Assembly: GCA_947627115.1 (NCBI GenBank)
Contig: CANQUQ010000002.1
Location: 202,276 to 266,275 of the forward strand
Direction of reading: 5' to 3'
Source: an uncultured Acetatifactor sp.
GTDB taxonomy: Bacteria; Bacillota; Clostridia; Lachnospirales; Lachnospiraceae
Length of the DNA stretch: 64,000 nucleotides
The stretch's first letter is position 1, and every line of letters starts with the position of its first letter. This document shows, piece by piece, positions 45,864 through 55,165 of this stretch. Below the pieces are notes generated by a model, which made no database searches, had not been told where the DNA came from, and saw only the letters and a program-made list of their open reading frames with translations. Made by a program: the position numbers and the translations under genes.

Positions 45864-45892
45864 AGTATAACATAAATGTTTTCATAAGTAAA
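45864..45892 (-). promoter_or_regulatory. Putative purA promoter
   Basis: TTTACT (45887-45892), 17-nt spacer, TATACT (45864-45869) on the minus strand, about 52 nt from the start codon. A second TATACT sits at 45858-45863. Confidence 0.5.
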
Positions 45893-45935
45893 ATCATTCT
45901 GTACATTCCGTGATGCGGCATCATAAGGGGCACCG

Positions 45936-46010
45936 CTATCCGAGCGGCCGCCGCTATCCGGGTGACACTGCTATCCGGGCGGCACCTCTATCCGGGCGGC
46001 CGCCGCTCTT
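45936..46010. repeat. 17-18 bp tandem repeats spanning a stop codon
   Basis: Units with CTATCCGGGCGGC begin at 45936, 45954, 45971 and 45988, and a degenerate fifth near 46005. The unit at 45988 supplies the TAG stop of the beta-helix lipoprotein, and the others lie just past it. No stem or U tract makes it a terminator. Confidence 0.85.
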
Positions 46011-47727
46011 CCCGGAAGCCGCGCCTGTCCTCAAAGCCGCCCCGGCCGCCGTAGATCAGGCTCTCCAGAGTGATCTCCGTATCACTGTCCCCTGCCGTCA
46101 GAATATATGTCCCGCCCTGCTGCAGCTGCGGGCAGCTGACCACCACGGAGCGAAAGGAGCTCTCCGCCGTGTAATCCACGAGCACATTCCCCTGATCGTC
46201 CTTCAGCGTCACTCTGTCACCCGCCCGGCAGGCAGGTACATTTGTCAGGATCGAACCCTGCGTGGAGGAATCACCAAAATTTACGGCCATCTGCGGACTG
46301 CCCACCGCCGCGAGAATGCCGCCGGTGATCTGCCCCCTTCCGCCGTAGTCCAGCGCACCGTTGGCGTCGTCCTCCGGGCCCGACACATATGTTTCCCCTC
46401 CGGTGACGATCAGATCGCCGTTGGAATCGATACCGTCTCCCGCTGCGTTGATGAAGACGGAGCCGCCGGAGATGGTGATACAGGGACCACTGCCCCTGTA
46501 CATTCCATCGCCCTGCCGGCCCCCAAAGCCGCTTTGGTCGTTTCCGCCTGCGGCATTCATCCCGTCGTCAAGGGCATTCAGCCGGATCTCTCCGCCTGCG
46601 ATCACAATACTGCTGCCTTCTATTCCCTCGTAGCTGTCTGTGATCTCCAGCTCGCCGCTCTCCACCGTTACCGTTACCTCAGAGTGTATGCCGTCATCCT
46701 CGGAAGACAGCTGCAATGTCCCGCCGCACACCGTCAGATCTCCGTCCGCATGGAGCGCATCGTCCTGAGAATCTACGAAAAGGGATCCTCCCTTGACCCA
46801 CATCTCACCGGCCGATTTTACGCCCTTGGCGCCGTCCGACACGATGCGGAAGCTGCCGCCGTCAATCTGCATACAGCAGCCGGCGCTGATCCCGTCTCCG
46901 TCGGAAACAATGGACAGTTCTCCGCCCGCAATATACACAAAACCCTTTTCCCCATTCTCCTTGTTCTCCGAGTGGATTCCGTCCTTTCCTGAGACAATGT
47001 CCCATTGGCCCCCTGCTATCCTGACGCTGTCCTTCCCCTCCAGGCCGTGCCCCTGTGCCGTGACGGTCACGGTCCCTCCCGTTACCGCCAGGTCGTCCTT
47101 GGACACCACACCGTTTCCTTCACCGGCCTGAATGCTCAGGCTGCCCGGTCCGTTGACCGTTAGATCGCACTGTGAGAAGACGGCCCCGTCCACATTGTTG
47201 TCGTCCTGCACAGTGTAGCTTTCCCCGGAAATACTGTTCCGGGAGCCCTCCGCCAACGTGATAAAGAGCTTATCCGCCTCCTTTGCATAGATGCAGGCGC
47301 TCTCCCTATCGGAAATCTCCACACCGTTCAGCACCAGCTGGACCTTGTCCGTATCCGCCGCGTCCACCACGATCATTCCCTCCAGGCTGCCGGAGAGGAC
47401 ATAAGTGCCCTCCTCGGTGATGGTAACGGTATTTCCGGAAACGGACACGGACTTTTCCTCGCAGGAGGCGCTGCTTCCCGTCAGCGCAATGACAATGCTT
47501 TCGGACTCTTCATAGCCGCCTGCCATATCTCTGTCGGTAAACATTTCCTCCGGGTCCGGCAGATCCCCGATCGTACCGATACGGCCCCCGGAGGCTGCCT
47601 CTGCGCCCTCCCTGCCGGGAATATCCGCCGTCTGAGCCGCATCTGTCCTGCCGCAGGCCGCCAAAGCCGCAGTCAGCACAGCGGCAAGGGCCGCGGCGTA
47701 TATTTTACGGACATTTTTCCTCTTCAT
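45988..47727 (-). CDS. Secreted beta-helix lipoprotein (Cthe_2159/DUF4353-like)
   Basis: Cell-surface protein of 579 residues. The signal peptide ends in a good lipobox (LAAC, Cys25). After a linker comes a right-handed beta-helix of repeated GG turns: GDGISAGCCMQIDGGSFRI, DDALHADGDLTVCGGTLQL, DDGIHSEVTVTVESGELEI, DGIDSNGDLIVTGGETYV. This matches the DUF4353 carbohydrate-binding family typified by Clostridium thermocellum Cthe_2159, which binds polygalacturonate and cellulose and can bind calcium. The ligand here is unknown. GAAGGG supports the ATG at 47727. The C-terminus is Arg/Pro-rich, built from tandem repeats. Confidence 0.88.
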   Translation of the reverse strand: MKRKNVRKIYAAALAAVLTAALAACGRTDAAQTADIPGREGAEAASGGRIGTIGDLPDPEEMFTDRDMAGGYEESESIVIALTGSSASCEEKSVSVSGNTVTITEEGTYVLSGSLEGMIVVDAADTDKVQLVLNGVEISDRESACIYAKEADKLFITLAEGSRNSISGESYTVQDDNNVDGAVFSQCDLTVNGPGSLSIQAGEGNGVVSKDDLAVTGGTVTVTAQGHGLEGKDSVRIAGGQWDIVSGKDGIHSENKENGEKGFVYIAGGELSIVSDGDGISAGCCMQIDGGSFRIVSDGAKGVKSAGEMWVKGGSLFVDSQDDALHADGDLTVCGGTLQLSSEDDGIHSEVTVTVESGELEITDSYEGIEGSSIVIAGGEIRLNALDDGMNAAGGNDQSGFGGRQGDGMYRGSGPCITISGGSVFINAAGDGIDSNGDLIVTGGETYVSGPEDDANGALDYGGRGQITGGILAAVGSPQMAVNFGDSSTQGSILTNVPACRAGDRVTLKDDQGNVLVDYTAESSFRSVVVSCPQLQQGGTYILTAGDSDTEITLESLIYGGRGGFEDRRGFREERRPPG

Positions 47728-47750
47728 GAACATCCCTTCATTTACTTCTC

Positions 47751-47781
47751 AAAAAATTTCGGCAGACCTGCCGTCTGCCGA
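47751..47781 (-). terminator. Intrinsic terminator after the PurF-like gene
   Basis: A 9-bp stem, TCGGCAGAC / GTCTGCCGA with a 5-nt loop (47759-47781), followed on the minus strand by AAATTTTTT. It lies 26 nt past the stop of the PurF paralogue and before the beta-helix lipoprotein gene. Confidence 0.88.
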
Positions 47782-47806
47782 TTTATAAGCCCCAACTACG
47801 CCCCTC

Positions 47807-49213
47807 TTATTCGTTTCCGTCCCAGCAATAGGTGCACAGTCTGCTCTTGTCCAGGCCTACGGAAGCAATCATATCGTCCAGTCTGTTATAGCGCAGCGTG
47901 GTAAAGTTCAGCTGGCGCCCGATCCGTTCCACCATCTCGGAGTACTGCGGCGTATCGGGATCCACATAGTATTTCAGATCGATCTCTCTGCCTTCCCGCT
48001 CCATCTCCTTCAAGACTCTCCTGGCGATCAGGTCCATTTCTGAGGAGGAGCGCGAGAAGTTCAGATATTTACATCCGAACAGCAGGGGCGGACAGGCCGG
48101 ACGGATATGTACCTCCTTCGCCCCGCTCTGATACAGGAATTCCGTTGTCTCGCGCATCTGCGTGCCCCTTACGATGGAATCGTCGATCAACAGCAGGCTT
48201 TTGCCCTCGATCAACTCCTGCACGGGGATCAGTTTCATTCTGGCGATCAGGTTGCGCTGTGTCTGGATCGTCGGCATAAAGGAGCGCGGCCATGTGGGCG
48301 TATACTTGATAAAGGGTCTGGAAAAGGGAATCCCTGACCGGTTGGCGTATCCGATGGCATGGGCCGTGCCGGAATCCGGCACTCCGGCCACAATATCAGG
48401 CTGAACATTGTCCCTCGTCGCCAGCAGAGCGCCGCAGTTATAGCGCATCTGCTCCACACTGATCCCCTCGTAGGAGGAGGACGGATAACCGTAGTATACC
48501 CACAGGAAGGTACATATCTTCATGTCCTTTCCGGGCTTTGCCAGCGTCCGCACGCCCTCCGGCGTCACCACCGCGATCTCTCCCGGTCCCAGCTCTCTCT
48601 CCTCCACATAGCCCAGGTTCAGATAGGCAAAGCTCTCAAAGGAAACACAGTACGCTCCCTCCTTCTTTCCCACCACCACAGGGGTCCTTCCCAAACGGTC
48701 CCTGGCCGCATAGATGCCCTTGGGCGTCATCAGAAGAACGGTCATGGATCCGTCGATGACCTCCTGGACACGGCGGAGCCCGTCTATCAGATTCTCCTCC
48801 TGGTTCACAATAGATGCCACCAGCTCCGTGGCATTGATATCGCCTCCGCTCATCTCCAGAAAATGGGAATGTCCCTTCTGGAAGAGCTCTCTGATCAGCT
48901 CATCCGTATTGTTGATCTTTCCTACCGTGGTAATGGCATAGGTGCCGTGGTGGGAACGGACCATCAGCGGCTGGGGCTCGTAGTCTGAAATACAGCCTAT
49001 GCCGAGATGACCGCTCATCTCGTTCAGATCCTTGTCGAATTTGGTGCGGAAGGGCGCGTTCTCAATGTTGTGAATCGCCCTGTCAAAGCCCTTCTCCCTG
49101 CTGTAGACTGCCATGCCGGCGCGTCTTGTCCCCAAGTGGGAATGATAATCCGTCCCGAAGAACAGATCGAACACACAATCCTCTTTCGATGCAACTCCGA
49201 AAAATCCACCCAT
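47807..49213 (-). CDS. PurF paralogue without the N-terminal catalytic cysteine
   Basis: This 468-residue protein has the two-domain layout of amidophosphoribosyltransferase: an N-terminal glutaminase-type domain (TRRAGMAVYSREKG, GHLGIGCISDYEPQPLMV, DRLGRTPVVVGKK) and a phosphoribosyltransferase domain with PRPP motif LLLIDDSIVRGT near 340. The start is MGGFFGVAS, where true PurF exposes Cys in CGVFG, so Gly replaces the nucleophile and no propeptide is present. Glutamine hydrolysis should be lost. It may be a regulatory paralogue or use ammonia. It is the gene after purB in an operon with a normal purF. Confidence 0.88.
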   Translation of the reverse strand: MGGFFGVASKEDCVFDLFFGTDYHSHLGTRRAGMAVYSREKGFDRAIHNIENAPFRTKFDKDLNEMSGHLGIGCISDYEPQPLMVRSHHGTYAITTVGKINNTDELIRELFQKGHSHFLEMSGGDINATELVASIVNQEENLIDGLRRVQEVIDGSMTVLLMTPKGIYAARDRLGRTPVVVGKKEGAYCVSFESFAYLNLGYVEERELGPGEIAVVTPEGVRTLAKPGKDMKICTFLWVYYGYPSSSYEGISVEQMRYNCGALLATRDNVQPDIVAGVPDSGTAHAIGYANRSGIPFSRPFIKYTPTWPRSFMPTIQTQRNLIARMKLIPVQELIEGKSLLLIDDSIVRGTQMRETTEFLYQSGAKEVHIRPACPPLLFGCKYLNFSRSSSEMDLIARRVLKEMEREGREIDLKYYVDPDTPQYSEMVERIGRQLNFTTLRYNRLDDMIASVGLDKSRLCTYCWDGNE

Positions 49214-49227
49214 CCGTATTCTCCCTC

Positions 49228-50679
49228 TTAGACGTTGATCTCTGCCTTGATTCCCAGCAGCTCTTTATTTTTCTCAAGCAGCGGCCGGATCACGTCCCTC
49301 AGGAACGCATCCACCTGCTCCTTTGAACGGCCCACGTATTTCTCCGGGTCCATTGTCTTCTGAAGGTCTTCCAGGGTCATGTTGAAAGCAGGATCCGCAG
49401 CGATCAGCTCCAACAGATTGTTTTCCCCGCCTTCCACCTTGACATTGCGGCCCGCCTCCATAGAAAGCTCCCGGATACGCTCGTGAAGCTCCTGACGGTT
49501 CCCGCCGTTCTTTACGGCATCCATCATGATATTCTCCGTTGCCATAAAGGGCAGCTCGCTGCGCAGATGTTTTTCGATGACCTTGGGATATACCACCAGA
49601 CCGTCCACCACGTTCAGGCACAGGTCCAGAATACCGTCCACCGCCAGAAATCCCTCCGGAACGGACAGCCGCTTGTTCGCCGAATCGTCCAGCGTCCGCT
49701 CGAACCACTGTGCCGCGGATGTAATAGCGGGGTTCAGGGCGTCGATCATCACGTACCTGGACAGGGAGGCAATCCGCTCGCTCCTCATGGGGTTCCTCTT
49801 ATACGCCATCGCCGAGGAGCCGATCTGGCTTTTCTCAAAGGGCTCCTCCACCTCCTTCAGGTGCTGGAGCAGACGGATGTCATTGCTCATCTTGTGGGCG
49901 GAGGCGGCAATGCCGGCCAGCACGTTGACGACCCTGGTATCCACCTTCCGGGAATAGGTCTGGCCGGACACAGGATAGCACTCCGCAAAGCCCATCTTCG
50001 CCGCGATCATGGGATCGATCTTATCGACGGTCTCCTGGTCTCCGTCAAAGAGCTCCAGAAAGGATGCCTGCGTGCCTGTGGTACCCTTGGAACCCAGCAG
50101 CTTCACCGTAGAGAGCACATACTCCAGGTCCTCCAGGTCCATACTGAACTCCTGAAGCCACAGAGCTGCGCGCTTGCCCACGGTAGTGGGCTGGGCCGGC
50201 TGAAAATGTGTGAAGGCGAGCGTGGGCTGAGCCTTATACTTCTCGGCAAAGTCAGCCAGGACCGCGATCACGTTCACCAGCTTTTTCTTCACCAGCCTCA
50301 GGGCTTCCGTCATCACGATAATGTCCGTATTGTCTCCCACATAGCAGGAGGTTGCGCCCAGATGTATGATGCCTGCCGCCTTGGGACACTGCTGTCCGTA
50401 AGCATAGACATGGCTCATCACGTCGTGGCGGACTTCCTTTTCTCTGGCCTTCGCCACGTCGTAATTGATATCCTCCGCATGGGCCCTGAGCTCTTCGATC
50501 TGCTCGTCCGTAATGACGGGAACGCCGTTCTGGGAAAGCCCCAGCTCCTTTTCGGTCTCCGCCAGTGCGATCCAGAGCTTCCGCCAGGTGCGGAATTTCA
50601 TGTCCGGCGAAAAGATGTACTGCATCTCCCTGCTGGCATAGCGCTCGGAGAGAGGACTTTGATATCTGTCTGTGCTCAT
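49228..50679 (-). CDS. purB: Adenylosuccinate lyase
   Basis: Cleaves adenylosuccinate and SAICAR, releasing fumarate, in purine synthesis. 483 residues of the fumarase/aspartase superfamily. The catalytic-loop signature SSAMAYKRNPMRSERI lies near 288; GTTGTQASFLELF and the C-terminal ITSAAQWFERTLDDSANKR region are typical. It lies between the true purF and the PurF paralogue, all on one strand with gaps of 24 and 14 nt. Confidence 0.97.
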   Translation of the reverse strand: MSTDRYQSPLSERYASREMQYIFSPDMKFRTWRKLWIALAETEKELGLSQNGVPVITDEQIEELRAHAEDINYDVAKAREKEVRHDVMSHVYAYGQQCPKAAGIIHLGATSCYVGDNTDIIVMTEALRLVKKKLVNVIAVLADFAEKYKAQPTLAFTHFQPAQPTTVGKRAALWLQEFSMDLEDLEYVLSTVKLLGSKGTTGTQASFLELFDGDQETVDKIDPMIAAKMGFAECYPVSGQTYSRKVDTRVVNVLAGIAASAHKMSNDIRLLQHLKEVEEPFEKSQIGSSAMAYKRNPMRSERIASLSRYVMIDALNPAITSAAQWFERTLDDSANKRLSVPEGFLAVDGILDLCLNVVDGLVVYPKVIEKHLRSELPFMATENIMMDAVKNGGNRQELHERIRELSMEAGRNVKVEGGENNLLELIAADPAFNMTLEDLQKTMDPEKYVGRSKEQVDAFLRDVIRPLLEKNKELLGIKAEINV

Positions 50680-50703
50680 TGGATCTGATCTCCTTTATTT
50701 ATG

Positions 50704-52152
50704 TTATTTTTCAAATTCGCCCCGGATATCCTCCGCCGGCGGTTCCATGGGATACTTTCCCGTAAAGCAGCCGGTACAGATGCACCTGTCTCCCATGATC
50801 TCCCTGAGCCGTTCCAGCCTGAGATAGGCCAGTGTGTCCGTGCCGATAATACGGCTGATCTCGTCCACGCTGCGGCCGTAGGCAATCAGCTGCTCCCGCG
50901 CCGGCACATCGGTGCCGAAGTAGCAGGGCCAGAGGAACGGCGGTGAGCTGACGCGCATATGTACCTCCCTTGCACCGGCCTCGCGGAGCATTCTCACAAT
51001 ACGGTCGGAGGTGGTGCCGCGGACAATGGAATCGTCGATCATAATGACCCGCTTCCCCTCCACCGCCTCACGGATGGGATTCAGCTTGACCTGTACGCTG
51101 TTCTCGCGGTTCTTCTGTTTCGGCTTGATAAAGGTACGGCCTACATACGTGTTCTTTACAAAGGCCGTGCCGTAGGGAATGCCGGACTGCAGGGAATAGC
51201 CAAGAGCGGCACAGTTGCCGGACTCCGGTACGCCCACCACCAGGTCCGCATCCACAGGCGAATCGATGGCCAGATACTTTCCTGCCATCATCCGGAAATG
51301 ATAGACGCTGACATCGTCCAGAATACTGTCCGGACGGGCAAAATATATGTATTCGAACACGCACCTCGCCTGATCTGCGGCAGGAATGGCGTGGCTCATA
51401 TCGGACTCAAGCCCCTTTTCCGGTGAGACGGTCACGATCTCGCCGGGCAGCACATCTCTGACAAATTCCGCCCCCACGGTGTCAAGGGCACAGCTCTCGC
51501 TGGCAAGCAGCCAGGTGTTGTCCCTCCTTCCGATACACAGAGGCCGGAATCCGAAGGGATCTCTTGCCCCGATCAGCTTTCTGGGAGACATGATGACAAG
51601 GGAATAGGCGCCTTTCAATTTTGTCATCGCCCTTCCCACCGCCTCCTCGACGGTCTTAGAGTTCAGCCGTTCTCTTGCGATGTGGTAGGCGATCACCTCA
51701 GAGTCGATGGTAGTCTGAAAGATAGCTCCCGTGTACTCAAGCTCACGCCGAAGCTCCGGCGCATTGACCAAATTGCCGTTGTGGGCCAGTCCCAGAGTGC
51801 CCTTCACATAATTCAGCACCAGAGGCTGCGCATTTTCACGGGTAGAGCTGCCCGCCGTGGAATAGCGGACATGTCCCACGCCGATATCGCCCTTCAGCTT
51901 GTCCAGATGCTCCGGCGCAAAGGCCTCGTTGACCAGTCCCATATCCTTTGAGGAAAGCACCTTCCCCTTGGGACCGCTCGTGTCGCTGACAGCGATGCCG
52001 CAGCTTTCCTGGCCTCTGTGCTGCAGCGCCAACAGCCCGTAATAGATCGTGGAGGAGACATCTCCCCCGTCAAAATCGTAAGCGCCGAAGACTCCGCATT
52101 CCTCCCGCAGCTTGTCACTGTCATCTGTCTGTACATAGATCCGGTCTGTCAC
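50704..52152 (-). CDS. purF: Amidophosphoribosyltransferase
   Basis: First committed step of purine synthesis: PRPP and glutamine give phosphoribosylamine. The start is the GTG at 52152, preceded by GGAGGAAG; the longest frame reaches TTG at 52191. The short propeptide ends REE, then the mature N-terminal Cys19 in CGVFGAYDF. The PRPP loop VIMIDDSIVRGTTSDRI is near 345, and CTGCFTGKYP near the end could hold the Fe-S ligand typical of Bacillus-type PurF. Normal length (482 residues). Confidence 0.96.
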   Translation of the reverse strand: MTDRIYVQTDDSDKLREECGVFGAYDFDGGDVSSTIYYGLLALQHRGQESCGIAVSDTSGPKGKVLSSKDMGLVNEAFAPEHLDKLKGDIGVGHVRYSTAGSSTRENAQPLVLNYVKGTLGLAHNGNLVNAPELRRELEYTGAIFQTTIDSEVIAYHIARERLNSKTVEEAVGRAMTKLKGAYSLVIMSPRKLIGARDPFGFRPLCIGRRDNTWLLASESCALDTVGAEFVRDVLPGEIVTVSPEKGLESDMSHAIPAADQARCVFEYIYFARPDSILDDVSVYHFRMMAGKYLAIDSPVDADLVVGVPESGNCAALGYSLQSGIPYGTAFVKNTYVGRTFIKPKQKNRENSVQVKLNPIREAVEGKRVIMIDDSIVRGTTSDRIVRMLREAGAREVHMRVSSPPFLWPCYFGTDVPAREQLIAYGRSVDEISRIIGTDTLAYLRLERLREIMGDRCICTGCFTGKYPMEPPAEDIRGEFEK

Positions 52153-52174
52153 TGTTATCTTCCTCCACCCGGAG

Positions 52175-52216
52175 CCGGAAGCAGTCCGCAAGGGCGCAGA
52201 ATCCCTGCGGATCCGG
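52175..52216 (-). promoter_or_regulatory. Two-tier hairpin in the purF leader
   Basis: CCGGA/TCCGG, then TCCGCA/TGCGGA and GGG/CCC stack into one hairpin with a single-sided AGCAG bulge. It sits 10 nt upstream of the GGAGGAAG ribosome site and has no U tract. It may affect translation or stability. The rest of the 136-bp purC-purF gap shows no gene. Confidence 0.4.
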
Positions 52217-52288
52217 CGCCTTTGCCTAAAATTTCATAGAATCGTTACAATAGAATAGATATGTAAGCGGGGCAGCGACCGTTCTGCC

Positions 52289-52993
52289 TTACAGACCAAG
52301 CCGCTTGAACACCTCGTTGTAGGCCTCTTCCACATTGCCCAGATCACGGCGGAAGCGATCCTTGTCCAGCTTCTCGTTGGTGTTCACATCCCACAGTCTG
52401 CAGGTATCCGGCGAAGTCTCATCCGCCAGAATGATCTCCCCGTGATAACGTCCGAATTCGATCTTAAAGTCAATGAGCTTAATGCCTGCCTGCAGGAAAT
52501 ACGCCTTCAACACGTCATTGACCTTGAAGGCATACCTTTTGATCGTCTCGATCTCCTCCCAGGTCGCCAGATCCAGCGCTCTCGCAAAATAGTCATTGAT
52601 CAGCGGATCTCCCAGCTCATCATTTTTATAAGAGAACTCGATAGTGGGCTCGGCAAAGGGTGTCCCCTCCGGAACGCCCAGTCTTTTGGAAAAGCTGCCG
52701 GCAGCCACATTGCGGATGATCACCTCCAGAGGAACGATCTCCACACGCTTCACGGCGGTCTCCCTATCGCTCAACTCCTGAATAAAGTGAGTGGGCACTC
52801 CCTCCTTCTCCAGAAGACGGAACACGTGATTTGTCATCTTATTGTTGATCACGCCCTTGCCGACAATGGTTCCTTTCTTCTCACCGTTGAATGCAGTGGC
52901 ATCATCCTTGTAATCAACGATCAGGACATCGGGATCGTCCGTCAGAAAAACTTTTTTTGCCTTGCCTTCATAGAGTTGCTCCAGTTTTTTCAT
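52289..52993 (-). CDS. purC: Phosphoribosylaminoimidazole-succinocarboxamide synthase
   Basis: ATP-dependent ligation of aspartate to CAIR in purine synthesis. 234 residues, the usual length, with [10 protein letters not shown] at the start, [17 protein letters not shown] near 90, and [14 protein letters not shown] near 190 (signature region). First gene of the purC, purF, purB, PurF-like run. Confidence 0.97.
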   Translation of the reverse strand: MKKLEQLYEGKAKKVFLTDDPDVLIVDYKDDATAFNGEKKGTIVGKGVINNKMTNHVFRLLEKEGVPTHFIQELSDRETAVKRVEIVPLEVIIRNVAAGSFSKRLGVPEGTPFAEPTIEFSYKNDELGDPLINDYFARALDLATWEEIETIKRYAFKVNDVLKAYFLQAGIKLIDFKIEFGRYHGEIILADETSPDTCRLWDVNTNEKLDKDRFRRDLGNVEEAYNEVFKRLGL

Positions 52994-53064
52994 CTTATCT
53001 CCATTCCGCCGCCAAACGGCATACTTTTGGTAGCAGCCTGTACGTCCACAGGCCCGCGAACATT

Positions 53065-53093
53065 ATTATAACCGATACAAAAATAGAAATCAA
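53065..53093 (-). promoter_or_regulatory. Promoter of the purC-purF-purB operon
   Basis: TTGATT (53088-53093), 17 nt, perfect TATAAT (53065-53070) on the minus strand. The leader of about 65 nt forms a hairpin (GCCTGT / ACAGGC). I do not see a purine (guanine) riboswitch. Confidence 0.7.
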
Positions 53094-53102
53094 TAGCATC
53101 TG

Positions 53103-54269
53103 TCAAGCATCCTCGTAGCGGTCCGCCATGGCCAGTATCTCCGCAGCGTAATCCGGATACCGTTTCGCCACGCTCATAATATCGTTTCTTATTGTCTCCG
53201 CCACTCCGGAGTTATAGTCCATTTGCTTGCGCAGGGCCTGACGCCTCAGGATAAGTTCATGCCGCATCTCCACCATTTCCCGCTTATCCAGCAATGCCTC
53301 CGGCCGGTCCGTCCACCTGTCCGGATCGGTGATGTTGTAGCGCGACAATCGGGACAGCAGCTGCTTTTGGTAATAATCCAGCTTTGCCTCCGCTTCGGCA
53401 TACTGCTTTCTCTCCTCCTTTTCCTGCTGATACCGCGTCCAGACATCCTCCAGGGCCGACGCGCTCTCTGTGCCGTACTTGATACAGAGATATTCCTTCA
53501 GGTTGCTGTTGTTCACGTACCGGATCTTTACCTTGTTCTGCAGAAGGATCAGCTTGTTGACTGCCCGCTCCACCCTGCGTTTTTCCTTATCCGCGTCGGT
53601 ATACTTCACCATGAGCACGGTGAGGGCTATGCCCGTCGTGATCACGGCGATCGCATATCCGATCATCGTATTCATTCCGAAGCCTAACTGCAGTACCAGC
53701 AGCATCACTACGCACACCGCCAGCGCCGTTGTAAAGATCACCGTTATGCCCCGCAGGTCTCTGAGCATGCTGTCCAGCTCTGCCTTTCGGTAAGCATAGG
53801 CGCTGCGCTCACGGTCCAGACGCTTCATGTCCTGTCTGACCAGCGCCCCGTAGTCCTCACACTCCTTCAGCTTGTCGATGCCCTCCTGCACCTCCGCTTC
53901 CTGCCGCTTCATGCGATAGTAATCGGAATCGCTCATCCGGTCCTGCTTGTCCTGATACCGCCTTCTTTCCTGCGTAAAGGTGAGCATCCGTTTGGCAATA
54001 CCGTTGACGGCATCCCGCTCTTCATCCGGGAGAGCCTCGATCTCCTCTATATCCGTCAGATAGGCAGTCACCCGCGAATACTCGCCGTTCAGCAGGCTCA
54101 TCTCCCTGGAGATATCCGCCATCTGTTCCAGGCAGACGGCCACATACTGCGCCCGCTGCTCGTCATCCGTGAAATCCACGTTGTCCCATTCGTAGACAAG
54201 ACCTTCCCAATCCTGCTCCTCCGGCTCCTGCACCTTTTTTCTGCCGAAAAGTCTGCTCCAAAATCCCAT
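53103..54269 (-). CDS. Coiled-coil protein with central membrane hairpin, unknown
   Basis: A 388-residue protein. A basic start (MGFWSRLFGRKKVQ) leads into a long N-terminal coiled coil (about 50-165), two adjacent membrane helices (VIFTTALAVCVVMLLVLQLG; MIGYAIAVITTGIALTVLMV, about 175-225), and a second coiled coil to the C-terminus. Both arms should face the cytoplasm. No named domain recognised. It is the last of four genes in the DUF5717 operon, 13 nt after the Cys-rich gene, and may anchor the complex to the membrane. Confidence 0.8.
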   Translation of the reverse strand: MGFWSRLFGRKKVQEPEEQDWEGLVYEWDNVDFTDDEQRAQYVAVCLEQMADISREMSLLNGEYSRVTAYLTDIEEIEALPDEERDAVNGIAKRMLTFTQERRRYQDKQDRMSDSDYYRMKRQEAEVQEGIDKLKECEDYGALVRQDMKRLDRERSAYAYRKAELDSMLRDLRGITVIFTTALAVCVVMLLVLQLGFGMNTMIGYAIAVITTGIALTVLMVKYTDADKEKRRVERAVNKLILLQNKVKIRYVNNSNLKEYLCIKYGTESASALEDVWTRYQQEKEERKQYAEAEAKLDYYQKQLLSRLSRYNITDPDRWTDRPEALLDKREMVEMRHELILRRQALRKQMDYNSGVAETIRNDIMSVAKRYPDYAAEILAMADRYEDA

Positions 54270-54282
54270 TGCACCACTCCTG

Positions 54283-55137
54283 TCAGCAGCTCACACTGCT
54301 CCGATAGCCGTCCTTTATTGACTGAATCAGCCGTTCGCTCTCCTCCTGATACCTCTGCCTGTCCGCGCCGTGCCGATCCTCCCGTCTCTTGTACAGCATC
54401 AGGTACTCCGGCTGCCGTTCCCACTCATCCAGGAACCGCTCCATATCCTTCTCCAGCTTCATAGTGTATTCGTAGCCCTCCGGCTGCTCTGCCGCAAAGG
54501 CCACATATTCCTCCTCGGACAGCGCAAGGCGCCTGGCGGCGAGATAGTCCCGGTAACAGATCTCCGATCCGTCAGTGCGGTAGGCCGCGAGGAAGCACTC
54601 GGCTGCTCTGTCGTAAAGCATCAGCCCTGTCAGAGCCGTCCCCTTATTGTGCAGAATTGCAGCCAGACAGCTCACGGCGGGAAGGGGCTCGCCCTTTCCT
54701 TCCATTTCCTGCCAGTTCGCAAGCAGGCTGTCGTACTCCCGGATGGCCGCAACGTATTTTTTCTTTTTCACCAGATAATCCACCTGGCTCTTGCGCTTCT
54801 CAATACGGCTCAGACCTGCGCCCTTTTTGAGCATCTGCTCCACCTCGCGGATCACCGGTCTCTCATACAGTCCGGTATATTCCAGTATGGCGCTCACAAA
54901 GCTGCTCAGAGAGCCCTGTCTGTGCACCAGAGGGTGCAGCGCTCCCGCGAGCTCCTGCAGTCCGCACTCCTGCCCGATCCAACCGAGCAGTCTGTCATTC
55001 ATCAGCGAATGATCCAGCAGAAATGCGTTTTCCTTCATGCAGTAGCACAGCTCCTCCATGCAGTATACATTCATCTCCAGCCCCGGAATACAATATGAAG
55101 TTTTGGCATAATTACCTATACAGGCACTGACACGCAT
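54283..55137 (-). CDS. Cys-rich helical (TPR-like) protein of the DUF5717 operon, unknown
   Basis: This 284-residue protein has five cysteines in its first 33 residues (6, 16, 26, 31, 33), then alpha-helical repeats that look like TPR-type hairpins (SQVDYLVKKKKYVAAIREYDSLL, AILHNKGTALTGLMLYDRAAECFLAAY) and a charged C-terminal helix. No catalytic motif recognised. The cysteines are not in regular CxxC pairs, so metal binding is uncertain. It lies 28 nt after the DUF5716 gene and before the coiled-coil membrane protein gene. Confidence 0.78.
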   Translation of the reverse strand: MRVSACIGNYAKTSYCIPGLEMNVYCMEELCYCMKENAFLLDHSLMNDRLLGWIGQECGLQELAGALHPLVHRQGSLSSFVSAILEYTGLYERPVIREVEQMLKKGAGLSRIEKRKSQVDYLVKKKKYVAAIREYDSLLANWQEMEGKGEPLPAVSCLAAILHNKGTALTGLMLYDRAAECFLAAYRTDGSEICYRDYLAARRLALSEEEYVAFAAEQPEGYEYTMKLEKDMERFLDEWERQPEYLMLYKRREDRHGADRQRYQEESERLIQSIKDGYRSSVSC

Positions 55138-55165
55138 ATTCTCTCACGCTCCGTCCTTTTCGGCT

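Noticed and set aside
52994..53102. Purine riboswitch before purC
   Set aside because: A promoter and one hairpin are present, but the three-way junction and conserved loops of the purine aptamer are not.
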